From: Microglena sp. YARC
Lineage: Eukaryota; Chlorophyta; Chlorophyceae; Chlamydomonadales; Chlamydomonadaceae
DNA: 64,000 bases
Assembly: GCA_022414725.1 (NCBI GenBank)
Contig: CM039465.1
Span: 42,652,759-42,716,758 of the forward strand
Direction of reading: 5' to 3'
Shown here: in pieces, positions 44,301 through 59,200 of the stretch
Layout: every line of letters begins with the position of its first letter
Numbering within the stretch: the first letter of the stretch is position 1
Program-made: the position numbers and the translations under genes
Notes under the pieces: model-generated
What the model was told of the DNA's origin: nothing
Databases searched by the model: none
What the model saw: the letters and a program-made list of their open reading frames with translations, nothing else

Positions 44301-47300
44301 CAGGGGTGTAGGTATGTAGGTGTGTAGGTATGTAGGTGTGTAGGCATGTAGGTATGTAGGTGTGGAGGTATGTAGGTGTGTAGGTATGTACGCATGCAGG
44401 GGTGTAGGTATGTAGGTGTGTAGGTATCAGGTTGTGTAGGGTATGTACGCATGCAGGGGTGTAGGTATTGTAGGTGTGTAGCATGTACGCATTGCAGGGT
44501 GTAGGTAATGTAGGTGTGTAGGTATGTACGCATTGCAGGGGTGTAGGTTATGTAGGTGCTGTAGTATGTACGCATGCAGGGGTGTAGGTATGTAGGTGTG
44601 TAGGTATGTACGCATGCAGGGGTGTTGGTATGTAGTGTGTACGGTATGTACGCATGCAGGGGTGTAGCTTATGTAGGTGGTAGGCAGGTACCGCATGCAG
44701 GGTGTAGGGATGTAGGTGTGGTATGGTATGTACGCATCAGGGGTTGTAGGTATGTTAGGTGTGTGGTTATGTACGCATTTCAGGGGTGTTAGGTATGTAG
44801 GTGTGTAGGTATGTACGCATGCAGCGGGTTGTAAGGTATGTAGGTGTGTAGGTATGTACGCATGCAGGGGTGTAGGTATGTAGGTGTGTAGGCATGTACG
44901 CATGCAGGGGTGTAAGTATGTAGGTGTGTAGGTATGTACGCATGCAGGGGTGTAAGGTATGTAGGTGTGTAGGTATGTACGCATGCAGGGGTGTAGGTAT
45001 GTAGGTGTGTAGGCATGTACGCATGCAGGGGTGTAAGTATGTAGGTGTGTAGTAATGTACGCATGCAGGGGTGTGTAGGTATGTAAGGTGTGTAGTATGT
45101 ACGCATGCAGGGGTGTTAGGTATGTAGGTTTTGTAGGCATGTACGCATGCAGGGGTGTAGGTATGTAGGTGTGTAGTATGTAGTGGTAGGCATGTAGGTA
45201 TGTAGGTGTGTAGGTATGTACGCATGCAGGGGTGTAGGTATGTAGGTGTGTAGGTATGCAGGTGGTGCAGGTAGTACGCATGCAGGGGTTGTAGGGTATG
45301 TAGGGTCTGTGTAGGCATGTACGCATGCAGGGGTGTAGGTATGTAAGGTGTGTAAGTATGTACGCATGCAGGGGTGTAGGTATTGTAGGGGTTGTTTGTA
45401 GGTATGTACGCATGCAGGGGTGTAGGTATGTAGGTGTGTAGGCATGTACGCATGCAGGGGTGTAGGTATGTAGGTGTGTAGGTATGTACGCATGCAGGGG
45501 TGTAGGTATGCTAGGGTGTGTAGGCAGTGTACCGGCATGCAGGGTGTAGGGATGTTAGGTGTGTAGTAAAAATGTACGCGATGCAGGGCGTGTAGGTATT
45601 GTAGGTTGTTGTAGGCATTGTACGCATGCAGGGGTTGTAGGTATGTAGGGTGTGTAGGTATGTACGCCATTGCAGGGCGTGTAGGTATGTATGGTGTGTA
45701 GGTACTGTACGCATGCAGGGTGTAGGTATGATAGGTGTGTAGGTATGTACGCATGCAGGGGTGAGGTATGTAAGTGTGTAGTTAGGTCTATGTACGCATG
45801 AGGGGTGTAGGTTTGCACTGCATCTATGATGGTTGTATACGCAATCGCAGCGGTTAGGTTTAGGATTAAATAGGCTTAATTTCGTTAATCAATAGCCGCA
45901 CGTGTGTGCGCATTTAACGCATTAGCGCAGTGGGAACGTGAGCCTATGACATGGATTGGTAACGCGCATGTACTCGCATGCCACAGGGTGTATAAAGCGG
46001 TATTGCTAGGCGCTGTATGCTTATGACCTTACGCATGCAGAGTTGTCCGAAGATAATTCCAAGAACGCTCTTGTAGGTATAAGATAACTCACATGCAAGG
46101 GTGTAGTATCGGTAGGAGTGTGTAGGTATCGTCGCAGTGTCAGGAGTCGTAGGTCCTTAGGCGTCGTGTCACGTATTGCGTTACGCGATTGCAAGGGTGT
46201 AGGTCATTTCGTGTACCACTAGTTATCCTAGGCATAGCATGTACGCCAGCGTGGTGTTGGTATGTACAGCGTGTCGCTAAGTTATTAACCGCAGGCAGGG
46301 GTGTATGGTAGTATGTGTGCTACCCTCGTACGCATGCAGGAGTGTACGCTATTGTAGGTGTGTGTATCCGGCTAGCTACCATCATCAGGGTGTAGTAGTA
46401 GGTTGTAGTACGGGCTACGTTACCGCATCCAAGCGGTCCGAGTATACCAGTATGGCTGTGTAGGTTATCCTACTGCATTCGCAGGGCGGTGTAGGCTCTT
46501 AGCTCGTGTAGCATTACGCAGCAAGGGGGTGTAGTACGTTCTAGCCACCTCGCTCGTAGTTTAATTAATGTTAAAAAGAGTCACACTATAAAGGCCGCGA
46601 CCTCGCCTACCGACCCTCACTCACATACATAGAGGTATTTCACCTTTAATAATAACCCCCCAGGAGGGTGTTATTATGTAACAGATCATGCAGGGCGCTG
46701 CTATAGTATTTAAGGAAGTGAGGCCATGACTCGTCTTAAACGCATCTCGCATGTCAGAGATGTAAAGGTGTATGGTGTGAGTAGATTGTAGCAAGCTTCT
46801 AATGTACATGCCCACCGGGAATCGTACGGCTATGTAAGGGTGTCATAATACACACCATAATGTGCGCTTCAGCTATATCCAAATACAGGGGTGTACGCCT
46901 GATAGAGCGTGTGTGATAGTATGCATGCTACGCTCAATCAGCAGGGTAGGTAGTCAGGGGTGTAGAGTATACCCATCCAGTGGAGTTGAGGGTAATACAT
47001 ACTGAATAGATGATAGGCACGATAGCAGGGGCATCCAGGAGGGTGTATTGGTGAAGTAGGTGTATGAGTATGATGACTGCATGACAGGAGCTGCTCATGG
47101 ATTATCTATAGGCTTCCTGCATGCTAGTGTAGGTGTAGCATCCGCACTGGAATGTACCATGTTGTATGTGTGTAACGGTAATTAACGCCATCATTCGGTT
47201 AGGCCGTAATTTAGTTGTCGTAGACATGTACCGATGCAGGGTGTACACACCGAGATTGTATTCAAGGTGTATTTAGGGTTATATACGTTACATCGTACAG

Positions 47301-48727
47301 GGGTGGATAATGTATAGTATGTGCTCGTAAGCTGCCGATTGATGCTATCCGTCAAGATGCAGGACTGTTAGAGTCATGTAAGTGTGCGTGTAGTAATGTG
47401 GATGCAGTGGGATGTAACGTCATAGTAGGTATGGACTACGCATGCCAGGGTGTAACGGTATTCAGTATCGATATGAAGGTTGTCTAGGAATGCTAGGTAT
47501 ATGATGGGTCTGATTTAGAGTGCGGGCAGTGCGCGACTTGGCATTTGATTAATCACATCACACCACGTCACCACTACCCGCCACCATCCCCACGGCAGCG
47601 GACACACCTACACTATCACCACACCATGTCCTTTAGATATGCTGCATTGGCAATGGACTGCCCCACAGGCATTGAGGTGACATGGTCCATCACGTACAAC
47701 CCACGCCCCCTCACTGACCAGCATAGCGTCGCACAGCGTGCTGTCAATATAAACATCATTATCACACATCACCTTGCACATACATAATTACACACCAAAC
47801 AAACACACCCCACACACTTAACTACGCACGCAAACACCCCACACACAAACACTCTTCATCACATACACAAACTCAGATATTCACCCCACCAAACACAATC
47901 ACCCCCCCCACTCACAACACACACATACAGCTTACACCTTTCACACACACGAAAACACCTATACACCAACACAAGCAACAAACACCCACTACCTCCCCCC
48001 CACACACCCCCAGACCACAAACAGCTAACACAGCACACCTGTCTTGTAGAATGTCAATATATGTCATTATGTCCTCCGATTGCAGTCAACAGACGGCGTT
48101 AGTTGGTATGGTTCCATTCACATCCACCCCAAGCCCCTCTTGTCAGCAGCGCCCGCACAAGCCCGCCTTTCCAAACACACGGCTAACACCACATCGCACA
48201 ACCTCACTCAACACAAAACACCCCCCACCATACACACACACGCACTCACCCACAACAGCACACAAGCTCCATCCACACACCACCACACACACCAACACAG
48301 AGAAACGCACGACACGCACAACACAAACACCTCACAAACACATCACACACACATCACACACACACCAGGATCAAGGCAACACCAAAACAACAAACACCCT
48401 CACACACACCACACACCTGTCTTAGAATGTCCTGTATGTGCATTATGCCCCGCATAGCATGGCTGCCAGAAGGGATAGCGTTGGTATGGTCCATCACGCC
48501 CCCCTGCCAGCAGCGTCCCACAGCTGCCTCAACCCCCCCCCCCCACACACATCCATTACACATTTAAACAACACACACACAAACACAAACACAAGCATCC
48601 CCCCATGGACATACCAAATGCACAGCACACACAAATCACATACAGCCACTCACTACACATACACACAGCACAAACACCCCTCCCAAACACACACACACAC
48701 AGCACACACACCCTCCCCCCCCCCCCC

Positions 48728-48767
<40 letters not shown>

Positions 48768-50222
48768 CACACCTGTCTAGAATGTCCTGTTTGTCATTAT
48801 GCCCCGCATGCATGGCTGCAAGAAAGGCATTAGGTTGGTATAGTCATCACATACACCCAGGCCCTGTTTCAAGCAGCGCCCCCGCACAGCCCGCTTCAAA
48901 CACACACATAAAAACTACACATAACAAGCACCCCCTCACTCACCGACAAAACACATAGCGGCCAACACTCCCGTACCCACACACGCACGAAGCACACACA
49001 CACGCTCAATCAGCAATCACACACACACAACATACACAATACACACACAATACACACCCTCACACACACAAGAACACCCTCACACACACACAAGCACACA
49101 CACACCTGTCTTAGAATGTCCTGTATGTCATTATTACTCCCGGTCATGCATGGCTGCCAAAGAAGGGCGTTGGTTGTATGTCCATCACGTCCACCCAGGC
49201 CCCCTCTGAAGCAGCAGCTTCCGCACAGCTGCCGTCTGCCCCGAGCGGCTGCTCGATGTATGCGCAGTCGCTCCACGCTGGTCTCGTGCTTGGTACTGGT
49301 AGAAGTGGTCCTGCGGGTTGGGTGGGTGCGTGGGTGTTGTGGTGTGTGGGGTGTGTAGCTGGGGTGGGTGTAACACAGTCGGCTCACGCTGGTCTCGGCG
49401 TTGGTACTAATGGTAGTAGTGTCCTGCGGGTTGGGTGGGTGCGTGGGTGTGTGGGTGTGTGGGTGTGTAGCTGGGTGGGTGTAATACAGTCCCTCCACGC
49501 TGGTCTCGTGCGTTGGTACTGGTAGTAGTGTCCTGCGGGTTGGGTGGGTGGGTGAGTTGGTAGCTGGGTGGGTGTTAGCGCAGTCGCTCACACGCTGGTC
49601 TCGTGCGTTTTGTACTGGTAGTAAGTATTTGGCAAGGTTGGGTGGGAGGGTGAGTGGGTAGGTGGGTGGGTGGTGGGTAGGTGGGTGTGTGTAGCACAGC
49701 CACTCCACGCTGGCCATGTGCGTTTGTACTGTAGTAGTTCTGGCTGCGGGTTGGGTGGACGGGTGGGTAAGTGGCAGTGTGTGGCTTGTAGGTGCTGTGT
49801 GTGGGGTAATTGTGTGTGTGTCGTGCAAGTGGGTGGGTGGGTGGATGCATGAGTAGGTTTGGTAGCTGGGTGGGGGTAGCGCAGTCGCACCATGCTGGTC
49901 TTGTGCGTTTGTACTGGTAGTAGTCTGCTGCGGGTTAGGGTTGGATCGGGGTGGGGGGGGGGGAGGGGGTGGTAAGGGTGTGTGTGGGTTGTAGGTGTTG
50001 TGTGTGTGTGGGGGGGGGGGGGGTAATTGGTGTGTGTGTTGGAGTGGGTGGGGGTGGGATGCATGGAAAGGTTTTGGTAGCTGGGTGGGGGTTAAGCGCA
50101 GTCGCACCATGCTGGTCTTGTGCGTTTTTGTACTGGTAGTAGTCTGCTGCGGGTTGGTGGACGGGTGGGTAAGTGTGTGTGTGGTTGTAAAAAAAAAAAA
50201 GGTTTGGGGGGGGTTTTGGTGT

Positions 50223-50255
<33 letters not shown>

Positions 50256-53200
50256 GGTAATTGTGTGTGTGTGTGCGAGTGGGTGGGTGGGTGGATGCAT
50301 GGGAAGTTGGTAGCCGTGGTGGGGGGTAGCGCAGTCGCACCATTTCTGGTTCTTGTGCGTTTGTACTGGTAAGTAGTTCTCGTGCATTTGGATGGGTGGG
50401 TGGGTGATAAGTGGTGGATGTGTGTGGGGGGGGGGGAGGGGGGGAGTGGTTTGGGGGTTCTTTCATCCCTTTTTAATACCCTTGTACTAGGAGTTTACAC
50501 CCACACGCAGTATCATCGTTTAATTGGAGTCATAATCCAGCCTAATCCATTTTCGAAAGTCTTTTTGGCATCCTTCTTAGCCTGATCATACGCGGTACAA
50601 CTGACAGCTCACCTGCGGTACACATTGCATCATCATCTCCAAGACTCTATGCTAGGCTGGCGGCAGTCACACCACATGCATTATAATCGTTTTATTGGTG
50701 TCCTAATCCAGCCTAATCCATTTTCAATACTACTGTTTCCATGCCTGCTTAGCCTTATCATAAGTTATCACCTGATCATACGCGGTACAACTGACAGCTC
50801 ACCTGCGGTACACGTTGCATCATCATCTCCAAGGCCTCTAGCTGCTTGTAATCATACGCCAGGTTGACGGCGGTCACGCCACTTGCATCCACACGCGAGG
50901 GGTCACACTTTCTATCTAACAGGAGCTTCACTATCTTGAGGTTCCCGCTCTTGGCTGCGATGGGTGCGCGGTGAGGAGAGTGTGTGTTGTTGTGTGTGTG
51001 TGGGGGGGGGGGGGGGGCACTTGCTATCTAACAGGGAGCTTCACAATCTGAGGTTCCCGCTCTTGGCTGTGTGGTGGGGGTGGGGGGTGTGGTGAGGTGG
51101 GGTGGGGATGAGACAGACTGATACAGGTGGATGGGTAGGTGGGTGAAGGTGGTGTGGGTAAGGTGTGGGTGGGTGGGTGGTGTGAAGGGATGGGTGGGTG
51201 GGTGGGTGGGGGTGAATGTGTGTGTGGGGGGGGGGGGGGGTAGGATCACTTTCTATCTAACAGAGCTTCCACAATCTTGAGGTTCCCGCTCTTGGCTGCG
51301 GTAGGGTGGTAAGGAGAGATGTGTGTGTGTGTGTGTGTGTGTGTGTATGAGGTGGTGGGGGGGCAATGGGCGCACTTTCTATCTAAACAGGAGCTTCACA
51401 ATATATGAGCGTTCCCGCTTTTGGCTGTGCGGTTGGGAGTGTGTGTGGTGAGAAGAGGAGATGAGACGACTGGGACAGGTGGCTGGGTTGAGGGTGTGGG
51501 GGGATGATATGTGTGGGTGGGTGGGTGGGGAGGGTCACTTCCTATCTAACAGGAGCTTCACAATCTTGAGGTTCCCACTCTTGGCTGTGTCGGTGGCCCT
51601 GTGTGAGGAGAGAGGTTGGAACAGTGGGTGGGAGGGTGGGTTTGGGTGAATGTATGGGTGGATGGGTGAATTTATGGGTGGGTGGGTAAATGTGTGTGGG
51701 GGGTGGGTCACTTTCTATCTAATAGGAGCTTCACAATCTTGAGTTTCGCCAATTGATGGCTTCACCACCACCCACCACCCACCCACTTCCACCACCACCC
51801 ACCACCACCACCAATCACCGCCCACCACCACCACCCTCACTCACCGCACTACCCACACCACGTCAACCCACCACCAACTCAACCCACCACCAACTTCCAC
51901 CCACCACCACCCACTACCACCACCCACCACACCACCACCCACTCAACCCACCACCACCCACCCACTACCACCCATCCACTCAACCCACCACCACCCACCA
52001 CCCACCACCACCGCACTACCACCCATCCACCACACCACCCACACCCACCACCACGCACTAGCTACCACCACCACCCCACTACCCACCCACCAGCGTAGTG
52101 CAAGGAAGATCGCCCATTGATGGCCTCGGCGTTGGGGTTCACCCCTGGGAGAGAGAGCAGCAGGGTGACTATAGTTTTTTTCAAATCGACCTTATATACG
52201 TCGTATAAAAACGTATAGTCTGTACTACGAGAAGTACAGCTCAGGTCCCGGCACATAACTTTCTTAGTTTTCATTATATTTTTGAGTTTAGATAGCTCTT
52301 ATAAGCTTTTGACCTCCTCTATCACAAATGCAATAAAAACACCGTTTCACATGCATTTATGCTATAAAAATTTGGCATAAAGGTTGATCTAGATAGCCAG
52401 GATGGCACACATATCAGAGTGCCACCTAGCCTTCCATTCCACAAGCTGCAAGCCTAGTGCAATGTGAACATGGACAATATTGCAATATCGTTGTGTACTT
52501 ATATTATCATACACTTATACAGTTATATAATATACCAACTGGCATTTAATGGCTCCCTAAGATGGCGGCAGGCACCGCCCATGGCACCGCGCTTCTTTGG
52601 TCGACTGCGCTTTCTGGTCGTGATTTGTTTTTCTGAGATTTGGACAACCCTAAACTTGCCAGATTATTTTTTCTGAGAGCTGATTTATGTGATGCCAATG
52701 AAAATTAGCTACGCGTTTCAATACCTTTAAACCCATGTAAAAGTATTTTCTCAAGAAGTGCCTAATTTTATATACGTTTTTATACGTTTATATGTATACA
52801 TTCATACGTTTATACGGCTTATAAAAATAAAATATATGTTAAATTCCCAACCCTATACATATGACATCATCACCACTACCACTACCACCACCACCCACCC
52901 ACCAGGGTAGTGTAAGCCAGATCGCCCATTGGCTGACTAGCTCCTCAGTCCCCCACCACCACTATCACCCACCCCAACACCCACCACCCACCCACCAGCG
53001 TAGTGCAAGGCAAATCGCCCATTGACGGCTTCACCACCACCACCCACCACACCACCCCACCACCCACTCAACGCACCACCACCACCACCGCCACCATCAG
53101 CCCGCTAGGTGCAAGGCAGATCGCCCATTGACGGCTTCACCACCACCCACCACCTAAGAACACCAACCACACCCACTCAACGCACCACCCACCCACCCAC

Positions 53201-56200
53201 CCACCCACGCAGCGTAGTGCAAGGCAGACCGCCCATTGACGGCTTCACCGACCACCAACAACACACTAACCTACCCCCACTACCACCAAACCAATAAGAA
53301 CCCGACCACCCACCACCCACCTGCTTTAGTGCAGGTTGTAATATATGTGGGGTCGCTATGTTATATAATATTAGTGAATAAATAAAGGTATATAATCTTA
53401 TATAATATTAGTCGGACAGCGTCTCACCGGAATTTCGAATTTTATTTGAAAAACTAATATTATTGTTTACAGTGTATTAATGTTAGTTGAATATGTTCCA
53501 AACAAAAATGTTAGTGCCAGTTCCCCTATATATATGAGATCACCACCACTGACCACACTACCACTCACCCACCACCCACCCAGCGTAGTGCAAGGCAAGA
53601 ATCGCCCATTGGCGGGGGCTTCACCACCACCCAGGCACTTACCACTACCACCACCGACCAACCCACCCAACAGTCACCCACCCCCATTCACCGACCGATC
53701 ACACTCCACCAACACCACATGACATCACACCAACCCCACACCACCCAAACTACACCAGAACCCCACCACCCACACCACCCACCCACACCCACTCACGTAC
53801 GTGCAAGGCAGATCTCCATTGATGGCCTCACGTTGGGGTTCACCCCCTGGGAGATAGAGTAGCAGTGTGACTAGCTCCTTGTTTCCCACCACCACTATCA
53901 CCACATCCCTAACCCACCACCACCACACCAGTGCATCCCACCCACCAGCGTAGTGCAAGTAATATGAATCATCAACCACCACCACCACCACCACATGACC
54001 ACTCACCCCACCCACCACACGGTCACGAGTGCAAGTAATAGATATGGTGACCGGCACCAAACACCACACTGCACGTTAGTGCAAGTATATATATATGACA
54101 TCATCACCACCGCCACACACCTCATCCACCACCACCACCATCCACCACATCCTACCACCACCACCACCACACCAGCGTTAGTGCAAGTATATATGACATC
54201 ATCACCACACACCAACCACCGACCACCACCCCCCACGCACCACCACCACCGACCACCACCACCCACCAGCGTAAGTTGCAAGTAATATATGACTCATCAC
54301 AACCACATAACCACCATCACCCACGCGTGTGGCAGTAATATGACATCACACACCACCACCACCACCACCACCACCACCGCGTAGTGCACAAGTATATATG
54401 ACATCATCACGACCACATGACACCACCCACCACTCACCACTACCACCCTCACACCAGCGTAGTGCAAGTACTATGACATCATCACCACACCCACACCAAC
54501 CCACCAGCGTAGTGCAAGTATAATATGACATATCACCCACCACCCACACCCACCACCACCACCACCCACCACCACGACATCTCACCACCCCACCACCCAC
54601 CAGCGTAGTGCAAGTATATATGACATCCATCACCCACCACCACCACACCCACCACCACCACCACCACCTACCACCACCACCCCACCACCACCAGCGTAGT
54701 GCAAGTATATTATGACATCACCACCACACCACACCACCACACCACCAGCGTAGTGCAAGTATATATATTGACATCATCACACCACCACCACCCACCACCC
54801 CCACCACCACCACCACCACCGCACCACCACACACACCCACCAGCGTAGTGCAAGTATATATGACATCGATTCACCACCACCGCGCACCCCACCACCACCA
54901 CCCACCACCCACCCAGCGTAGTGCAAGTATATATGACATCATCACCACACCACCACCCACCACACCCACAGCGTAGTGCAAGTAATATGACATTCATCAC
55001 CATCTACCACCACTCCACCACCACCACCCCAGCGATTAGTGCAAGTAAATTATGGACATCACACTACCCACCACACACACCACCACCCACCAGCGTAGTG
55101 CAGAGAGTATATTATTGGAACAATCAATCACCACCAACTCACCACCACCCCACCACACCACCGGCACCACCACCCACACCACCACCTCACCACCACCTCA
55201 CCAGCGTAGTGCAAGTATATGACATCATCACTCACACACCACCACCCACACCACGCCACCAGCGTACTCTTACTAATTACTGACATTTCATCACCACCAC
55301 CACTACCACCACCACCAACCCACCAGTAGTGGCAAGTATAATATGACATACATCACACCTACCCACCACCCCGTGCACACCACACCACGTACACATGCAT
55401 CAACACCCGGCACAGCTGTAGTGCAAGTATATATGCTGCACATCAGACCTCACCACCACCATCACCACCACCACATACACACCACCACTGTCGTGCATAG
55501 TATATATACTATGACATGACAACCTATTCACCACATGCAACATAGTTAATAGACAGCGTGTATATATGACAGTATATACACATTATCATCACCTACCACC
55601 ACCCACCCACCCACCAGCGTAGTGCAAGTATATATGACCAGCGTACCGCGTGTGCAAGTCATCACCCACCTATCCCACTCACCCACCCAACCACCCATGC
55701 GTAGTGCAAGTCATATAGGTGACATCATTATTCCACACACCACACCCAACCCACCAAGCGTAGCAAGTAATATATGACCACCACACACCACCACCACCAC
55801 CACCTCACCCACCAGCCGGAGTTGCTAGTGCAAGTATATATGACATCATCACCACCACCACCACCATTCACCACCACCACCACACACCACCACCACCACC
55901 CACCACCACACCCACCGTAGTGCAAGTATATATGAACATCATCACCCCCACACACACCACACAAGTATAATATACACCACCACCCACCACCACAGCACCA
56001 TCCACCACCACCCAACCACGTAGTGGCAACAGTATAAATATGACATCATAACACCACCGACCACCAAACCACCACCACCCACCAAGCGCCGTAGTGCAGT
56101 ATATATATGACATGCATCACCACCACCACACCACCACCCCACCCACACCACCCACCCCACCCACCGCAACGCAAGCCAGCCATCTCCCCATTGATGGCCT

Positions 56201-59200
56201 CGGCGTTGGGGTTTCACCCCTGGAGAGAGAGTAGCAGAGTAGTGACACTAGCTCCTCGTTCCCTTGCAAGCAAAGCTACGATGGACGGGAGGTCTCCCGA
56301 GCTCGTTGGCCAGCTCCGCTGGGGTTGCCGCACTGCACGGGGGTGGGTGGGGGTCGAAATATTGTGGTTGTGCGGTGTGTGGGTGTGGGGGTGGGAGCAT
56401 GTGCGGCTGGTGTGGGTGTGTGGGGGGTATGTGTGTGTGGGGGGGGGGGTTGTGTGTGTTGGGGGGGGGTGATTGTGGGTTGGTGAAACACTGGGTTGGT
56501 GGGTGGGTGGGTGGGTTGGGGGGGGGAGTGAGAGCAACAGGTGACTAGCTCCTCATTCCCTTGCGAGCTAGATGGGGTGAGGTCTCCCCGTTGAGCTCTT
56601 TGGCCCAGCTGGGGTTGGCACTGCAGGGTGGGGTGGGTGGGGGTGACTGCTGCGGTCGAATGGGGTGGGGTGAAGTTGTGTGTGTGGGGGGGGGGGGGAA
56701 GATTGTGTGTGTGGTGGTGGGGGGGGAGAAATTGTGGGTTGGTGGTGGGTGGGTTTGGATGGGGTGAAAGATTGTGTGTGTTTGTGTGTTGGGTATTGTA
56801 AGTGTGTGTGTGTGTGGGGTGGGGGGGGGGGGGGGGGGGGGGGGGGAGGGGAGGGGGGGGGGTAGATGGAGGGAGGTCTCCCCTAGCTCGTTCGCCAGGC
56901 TGGGACAATCGTTGGCGCGCTGCAGAGGCGGTGGGTGGGGGTGGGCGAAACTATTGTGTGTGGATGTGGGGGGGGGGACACGGGGTATGTGTACGTGTCT
57001 ATAAGGAAGAAGCTCACCTTTACACTATCGTGTGTGTGTGTGCTGCTGTGTAACTCACCTTGTGTGTGGGTTGTGTTAGATGTGTGTGTGTGTGTGTTTG
57101 TGTGTGTGTACCAACTGTGTGTGTGTGTGTTTGTGTGTGTGTGACAAAAGGGGGGGGGAGCCGTGATTGTGGGTTGGTGTGTGTGTGGCTGGGTGGGGGG
57201 AGTGAGAAATGCAAGACAGTGTGACTAGCTCCTCATTCCCTTGCATGCAACGAGCTACATGGAAGGAGTCTCACTAGCCTCGTTCGCCAGGCTGAGGGTT
57301 GGCACGTGCCAGAGAGGGCTACCTATCAAGTGGTGTGAGGGGTGGGGCGGCTGAAATATTGTGGACGTGGGTGGGTGGGTGCGGCAGTGGGGGATGGAAG
57401 GAACCGTGGGAACTGAGATTAGCAGCAGTGTGAGTAGCTCGTCGTTCCCTATTGCATGCAAGTTAGATGGAGGGAGTCTAACCCTAGCTACGCACATTGG
57501 TCAACGCCGCTGGGGTTGGCAAGATTTAACTGCCATTCTGGGTCCCATATCTCGTGTGTTGTATGGAGTGGGGGGTCAGGGGGAGGAAGATGTGGGGTGT
57601 GTGAGTGTGTTGTGTGTGCCTGTGTGTGTGTCGTGGACGTCTGTGTGTGTGTGGGGGGGGGGGTGGGACTTTTCTAGCACACTCCACCACCACTACCACT
57701 GCCGCCACTACCCACTACCAGCACCACCACACCGACTCCATCACCTGGACAGAACGAAGGCATAACCACCACCATCACCACTACCACCACGCACCACATC
57801 CACTATCACCACACCCGCACCACCACTACCCACCACCACTCCCATCACCCACAACACATATATATGTGCCTTAAAACCCGGTATGTGACTAGAACTTGCA
57901 ACCTCCTTATCCCCATTGATGACTTTCACCACCACTACTACCACGCACCATCCACCACCACCACCAACACCACTTCCAAACACCCACCACCACTACCACT
58001 ACCACTACCCACCACCACCCACCACCATATATATGTGCCTTACCCGTATGTGAGTAGAAGCTTGGCAACCTCTTTCTCCCCATTCATGACTTCACCACAC
58101 TACTACAAGCACCCACCCCCCACCACCCCCACCAATAACACCCACCACCCCCTACACCACTACCCACTAACCACCACCCACCCACCACCATATACAATGC
58201 GCCATACCCTTATGTGAGTAGAAGCTTTGGCAACCTCTTTCTCCCCATTTATGGTCTTCACCACCACCACCACCACCACCTCACACCACCGCCACCACAC
58301 ACCACGCCCACCACCACTACCACTACACCACAACCACACCACACCATATATGTGTGCCTTTACCCGTATCGTGAGTAGAAGCTTGGAACACACTCTTTCT
58401 TCCCCAATGATAAACTGCAGCTAGTGAAATGCGTGCTTGACCACGGTAGTGCAGTCCAGCGCCCTTGATTGCGAAGGTCGGGGCGGGTAGGGTCAGCAGC
58501 AGGTCTAGGATCTTCAGCCCTGGACCCCTGGCGGCGCGTGGGTTTAGGGTTTAGGTTTAGGGATCTTGAGATCTGTGAGCCATATGATCGGGCGGTAGGG
58601 TCACAGCCAGCGCAGGTCTAGGATCTTTTCAGTGGCCCTGGCGGCTGCGTGGGTTTAGGGTTTAGGATTTAGGGTTTAGCGGTTTTAGGGGTATCTTGAG
58701 GGAGCCCGGTAGGGTCAGCAGCTAGGTCTAAACCGGATCTTCAGGTTAGGCCCTAAGGCAGGTCTGCGTGGCAGAGAGCACATTCGAAAGGGTTTAGGGT
58801 TAAGGGGCTCTAGGGTTCAGGAGATCTTGAGGTGGCCCGGTAGTGTAAGCAGCAGGATAGGATTTGAGGTGGCCCCTGGTGTAGCTGCGTTGGGTTGTCA
58901 GGGTTTAGGGTTAAGGGGTTAGGGTTCAGGAGATCTTGAGGTGGCCCGGTAGTGTAAGCAGCAGGTCTAGGATTTGGACACAGTCGTGGCCCCTGGTGGC
59001 TGCGTGGGTTCGAGGGTTTAGGGTTAAGGGGTTAGGTTCAGGAGATCTTGAAAGGTGAGAAACTCCCGTAGTGTAAGCAGCAGGTCTAGGTATTTGAGCA
59101 GGCATGCTGCATAGTCCCTGGTGGCCTGCGTGGGCAGGTTCGGGTTTAGGGTTAAGGGTTTTAGGGTTCAGGAGATCTGATGAGGGCAAACTGGCCCCTT

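Larger units (their letters stand above)
51751..56164 (-). repeat. Donor-edge array of ankyrin exon c
   Basis: More than forty copies of CCACCAGCGTAGTGCAAG, the reverse complement of CTTGCACTACGCTG|GTGG (the LHYAG end plus donor of an ankyrin exon). Copies at 52090-52155 and 53800-53880 are long and keep VTLLLSLPGVNPNAEAINGR then SSLHYAG; units from 53940 rightward are short (50-80 bp) and carry TATATATGACATCATCACC instead. Spacers are (CCA)n, i.e. TGG-rich in sense. Two AT-rich insertions interrupt the array (52160-52860 and 53335-53525). Confidence 0.9.

Noticed and set aside
58406..58456. Plus-strand ankyrin-like peptide NDKLQLVKCVLDHGSAV
   Set aside because: It lies antisense to exon b, whose minus-strand frame (ISLAAV followed by the EKEVAKLLL end) is supported by three array copies. 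The plus frame stops at once and has no copies.
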